Assembly: GCA_017562135.1 (NCBI GenBank)
Contig: QEYB01000936.1
Span: 496,001-560,000 of the forward strand
From: Dipylidium caninum
Lineage: Eukaryota > Platyhelminthes > Cestoda > Cyclophyllidea > Dipylidiidae
DNA: 64,000 nt
Reading direction: 5' to 3'
This document shows positions 61,138-64,000 of the stretch, piece after piece. Each line of letters starts with the position of its first letter. Within the stretch, counting starts at the first letter, position 1. The notes under the pieces were generated by a model that saw only the letters and a list, made by a program, of their open reading frames with translations, had not been told where the DNA came from and ran no database searches. Position numbers and translations under genes: made by a program.

Positions 61138-64000
61138 ATGACAGACTCTGACGGTGATAATGGTACAAATGCCAGTTTCTGGGAGCCGCATCGATACTCG
61201 CGTACAGTTAAGAGAGCTGAAAACGCTAACAAGCTCTGTTCCGAGATGGCTCTAATGATCCAGGAACGTTCTGACATCGAGAAAGCTTACGCGGCCAATC
61301 TGCGCAAATTTGCTACACGTTTACTCATGTTTATCCGATCTGGACTTGAGTATGGTACTTGTACCAACATCTTCTCTGGTCTCGCGAAAGAAGCTGAGGA
61401 TACCGCCGAAATTCATTCTGTAAGTTTCTTTCCAGTTGCCAAATCACGCTATTGTGAATTTTTAATCTTGACTCTTTTCCATAGACCATTGCCTCTGAAC
61501 TCATTAGTCCCGTGCAATCATCAATTAAAAATTGGCAGAAAGAAAATTTTCACAAAGGCTCTATATCTTCGTCAATAAAAGAGGTGAAGAACCTGGACTT
61601 GGAGTTTGAAAATGCCCAGAAGACCTGGTATAAGCATTACAAGCAAGTTAATCGGTGCAAAAAGGATTACTTCCACGCTTGCAAGATCGTGCGATCCCTT
61701 CAAGTACAAGTCCAAAATGCGAAAAATGAACCATGTGGAACACCAGAACAGGTTCGCCGTTTAGTCGTTTTGTTTTTTTGATTTTTGTTTTTTGTTTTGG
61801 TTTATGCATGCTTGTTTTCGTTTTCTCAATTTAGCAAACACAGCATGCTAAAGAGGTAAGCTGTGTCAAAAATGAAAATCATCGTCACCCATTTGCAGCT
61901 CTAACTTTGATTCACTTTACTTCTTTGTTTAATTCGGTAATTATTGGCGAAATCACAGATTATGGACCCTGGATACTCGGTCTTTTTTTGTGAAATGAGA
62001 TCATTTTTTAACCCGTCGCAATATTGCTTTCTTTTCTTTGAGGCAGTTTGTAACTGTGTCGAATTTTGTAGGCCAAAGAAAGGCGGGTAAGGTCTTATCG
62101 CCGTATATATGTGATTATCCTTTCCACTTTTAATTGTTACATAGGCAAAATTAGTATATTGTGCCCTCCACCTAGCTTGCTCTTAGTTTGGCTTCCATGT
62201 TCTTACCGTTTGCCTCATTTCTAACCATTTTCCTTCTGTAACACTTGCAGTTGAAAAAAATGGAAGATAAATTGAAGAAGGGGACTTTGGAGGAAGAGAA
62301 AACCCGGAAGGCCTATGAAGAGTCTTTGTCAACCCTCTCCGCTGCCACACCTCGATATGTCGATGACATGACACAAAGTGAGATCACAACTTGATCGTCT
62401 TGCGAAAAACAGGTGTCTTTAATGTGTGCCACGGAGATATTTGTGTAATTGTTTTCCCGTCTCGAGGCACATCCATTATCGTGCGTTCGGTTTTTGCTTG
62501 TGATTTAGATGTCTTTTTGTCTTTTATAGGTCTTTACGAAGGCGCAGTCGTTTGAACGCGAACGTATCAACTATTTTAAACAACAGGCGCTCCAGATGCA
62601 AGAAGTTCTAGACATTTCGTCTAAGTCCAAGTAAGTGTTCGTATGAAGTTCAAATTATCCATCCAATGATAAAAAGTGTTAGATTTGGGTTATTTCGTTC
62701 GTATTTCTGATTCATAGTAAATTAGCTTTTCCACTTTTATAAATCCTACATTCTCCTTATCAGGACTGAGTTGTCAACAGAATTACCATTTGCAGATATG
62801 AACTACAACTCATAGTCCACTTGAAGTTATGTGTTTGTAACGGAACCTAGGTTTTTTCTGACCTATGAACTTCTCGGTACTTTCGAAAAATATGTTGATA
62901 TTGTGCGTTATTTAAGTGGCTAACTTGAATTTAGTTGTAGTTTGTACTGTGGATAAACTTTCTTCCCATTTAGATTCCATAAGGCTTAATGTGACGAGGC
63001 AGTACTGCTAAGGTACTGGCACCTTCCTCTCCCCCCTCCCCGGTATTGTACCCCTTTCTTGCTCCACCATCTGTTCTGTGACTAGCACGTAAAATTTCAT
63101 CTGAACTAGAGTAGGGTGAAACCATCCATAGACTAGCTCCGAAAAACGGATGGAGAATGTCTCTAATGTGTGTTCATGAGTCCAGCGCAACTGATTGGCT
63201 CGTTTCCTCTCCCTGTGGATGTGTTTGCGCGCAAGCGACTAGCAAAAGTCTCCAATCCATTCTGCCTAGTTTCGCACGACACGGCTGGTTTAGTTTTTTC
63301 TCCCCCCTCCGCCATTTTGCTCTTTAGCCATGAATGTGATATCTTCCACTACTCATTGCGTCTTAGTCGTATGCAACAGTAATGACGAGGACGATAAATC
63401 ATCTCCAAACAAGGATCGGCAAAAGTACAATTTAAGTAAATAAATAAATGAATGGAAGGTAGTCTTTGCTTTTGTGACCTATTGTAGGATCATTTTGCGC
63501 TCGATTGTGGAAGTTAAGCCTTACACTTGTCACTCGTAGGCAAAATAATGTGAAGTTTTGTTACATCCATACATCATACATCACATTTGCTTTTGCCTCG
63601 ATTAATTATCCAACCGAATATCGTGTTATCTGTTTAATGGCACTCAGAATTTCTCAAATTTCTTTTGAGGTGCATTACAGACTGCACTCTTTACTAGCGT
63701 ACTTGAATCAAATGCCGCTAACACGCTTCAGTTAGGTGTTTGTTCGGGAGGTGGCGAGGATTGACCTCTGTTTTCTGTTTGTATTAGTGTATGCGTGCGT
63801 GCGTGTGTGTGTGTGAACTCACTGAGTGAACTAAGTGGGATGTAAAGTGCCTTGAGTAATTTTTCGCATTCCTGGCGGTAACTTAATAGTCAACCTCGCA
63901 CCCACCACCTATTTTCCCGCCATTTCAGCCTCTCGCAGGTCTTTGTGGATCTCAAGGAGACCATTGGAAAGGTGAATGCTGATACCGACCTGAAGAATTG
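61138..64000 (+). CDS. PACSIN: PACSIN/syndapin F-BAR protein, cut by the window end
   Basis: Syndapins bend membranes and link endocytosis to actin through an F-BAR domain and a C-terminal SH3. Exons: 61138-61419 (FWEPHRYSRTVKRAENANKL; SDIEKAYAANLRKFATR), 61485-61751 (IKNWQKENFHKGSISSSIKE), microexons 61835-61855 (QTQHAKE) and 62072-62086 (AKERR), 62251 to about 62376 (LKKMEDKLKKG to TPRYVDDMTQ), 62530-62630 (VFTKAQSFERERINYFKQQ), and 63929 to the edge (SLSQVFVDLKETIGKVNAD). All junctions up to 62251 are phase 0. The junction after 62376 is off by one: CAAA/GTGAGA against a phase-0 acceptor. Either one A is extra or a 14-nt microexon (62467-62480) is used. The rest of the F-BAR, the linker and the SH3 lie beyond the window. 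Confidence 0.93.
63797..63813. repeat. (TG)n/(CGTG)n microsatellite in a PACSIN intron
   Basis: GCGTGCGTGTGTGTGTGTG run in the last intron of PACSIN seen here. Confidence 0.8.

Noticed and set aside
1..64000. CRISPR arrays, operons, bacterial promoters and terminators
   Set aside because: The window is intron-containing animal DNA; no regularly spaced direct repeats were seen.

Overview
This is eukaryotic DNA: split genes with GT-AG introns, nine recognisable animal protein families and no prokaryotic features. Many introns are extremely short (29, 36, 37, 38 and 45 nt), 5' exons sit close to neighbouring genes, and AT-rich and microsatellite-rich spacers separate genes. I infer a parasitic flatworm, most likely a tapeworm. 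That inference rests on gene structure and my recollection of cestode intron sizes, not on a search. All gene models were built by reading splice sites and reading frames by eye.

Layout. 0-13.5 kb: a minus-strand MAGUK of the MPP/p55 type (PDZ, SH3, guanylate-kinase-like), broken up by long introns; its first exons and its C-terminus were not found. 13.5-26 kb: gene-poor and repeat-rich. A dispersed repeat (about 0.5 kb) occurs in a MAGUK intron and again, inverted, at 15.7-16.3 kb. Then comes an 8.3-kb inverted-repeat structure (17,356-25,675) with two ~2.19-kb arms, a nested ~160-bp inverted repeat, and a short minus-strand coding segment in its loop. 26.3-27.8 kb: an FKBP/AIP-like TPR immunophilin (minus). 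29.3-34.9 kb: SARM1 (plus), with ARM, SAM and TIR regions and the catalytic glutamate. 37.0-39.2 kb: an unrecognised single-pass membrane protein with Ig-like features (minus). 39.5-44.0 kb: NEMF/Rqc2 (minus). 44.8-45.3 kb: DPY30 (minus), head-to-head with MRG15/MORF4L1 (plus, 45.6-47.5 kb). 48.7-53.1 kb: a ONECUT transcription factor (CUT plus homeodomain). 54.7-57.4 kb: an unrecognised coiled-coil protein. 58.6-59.6 kb: STARD10-like lipid-transfer protein (minus). 61.1 kb to the end: PACSIN/syndapin F-BAR protein (plus), with two microexons, cut by the window edge.

The genes are a housekeeping and developmental neighbourhood rather than one pathway. Thematic links are chromatin (DPY30 and MRG15 sharing a 313-bp intergenic region), neuronal or epithelial cell biology (MAGUK, SARM1, PACSIN, ONECUT) and proteostasis (NEMF, FKBP-TPR). 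The strongest candidates for something undescribed are the large nested palindrome with its matching terminal and central CGTCAC/GTGACG motifs, the 29-38 nt intron class, and the microexon cassette in PACSIN. Several genes show a +1 frame offset at homopolymer runs, which may be assembly errors.
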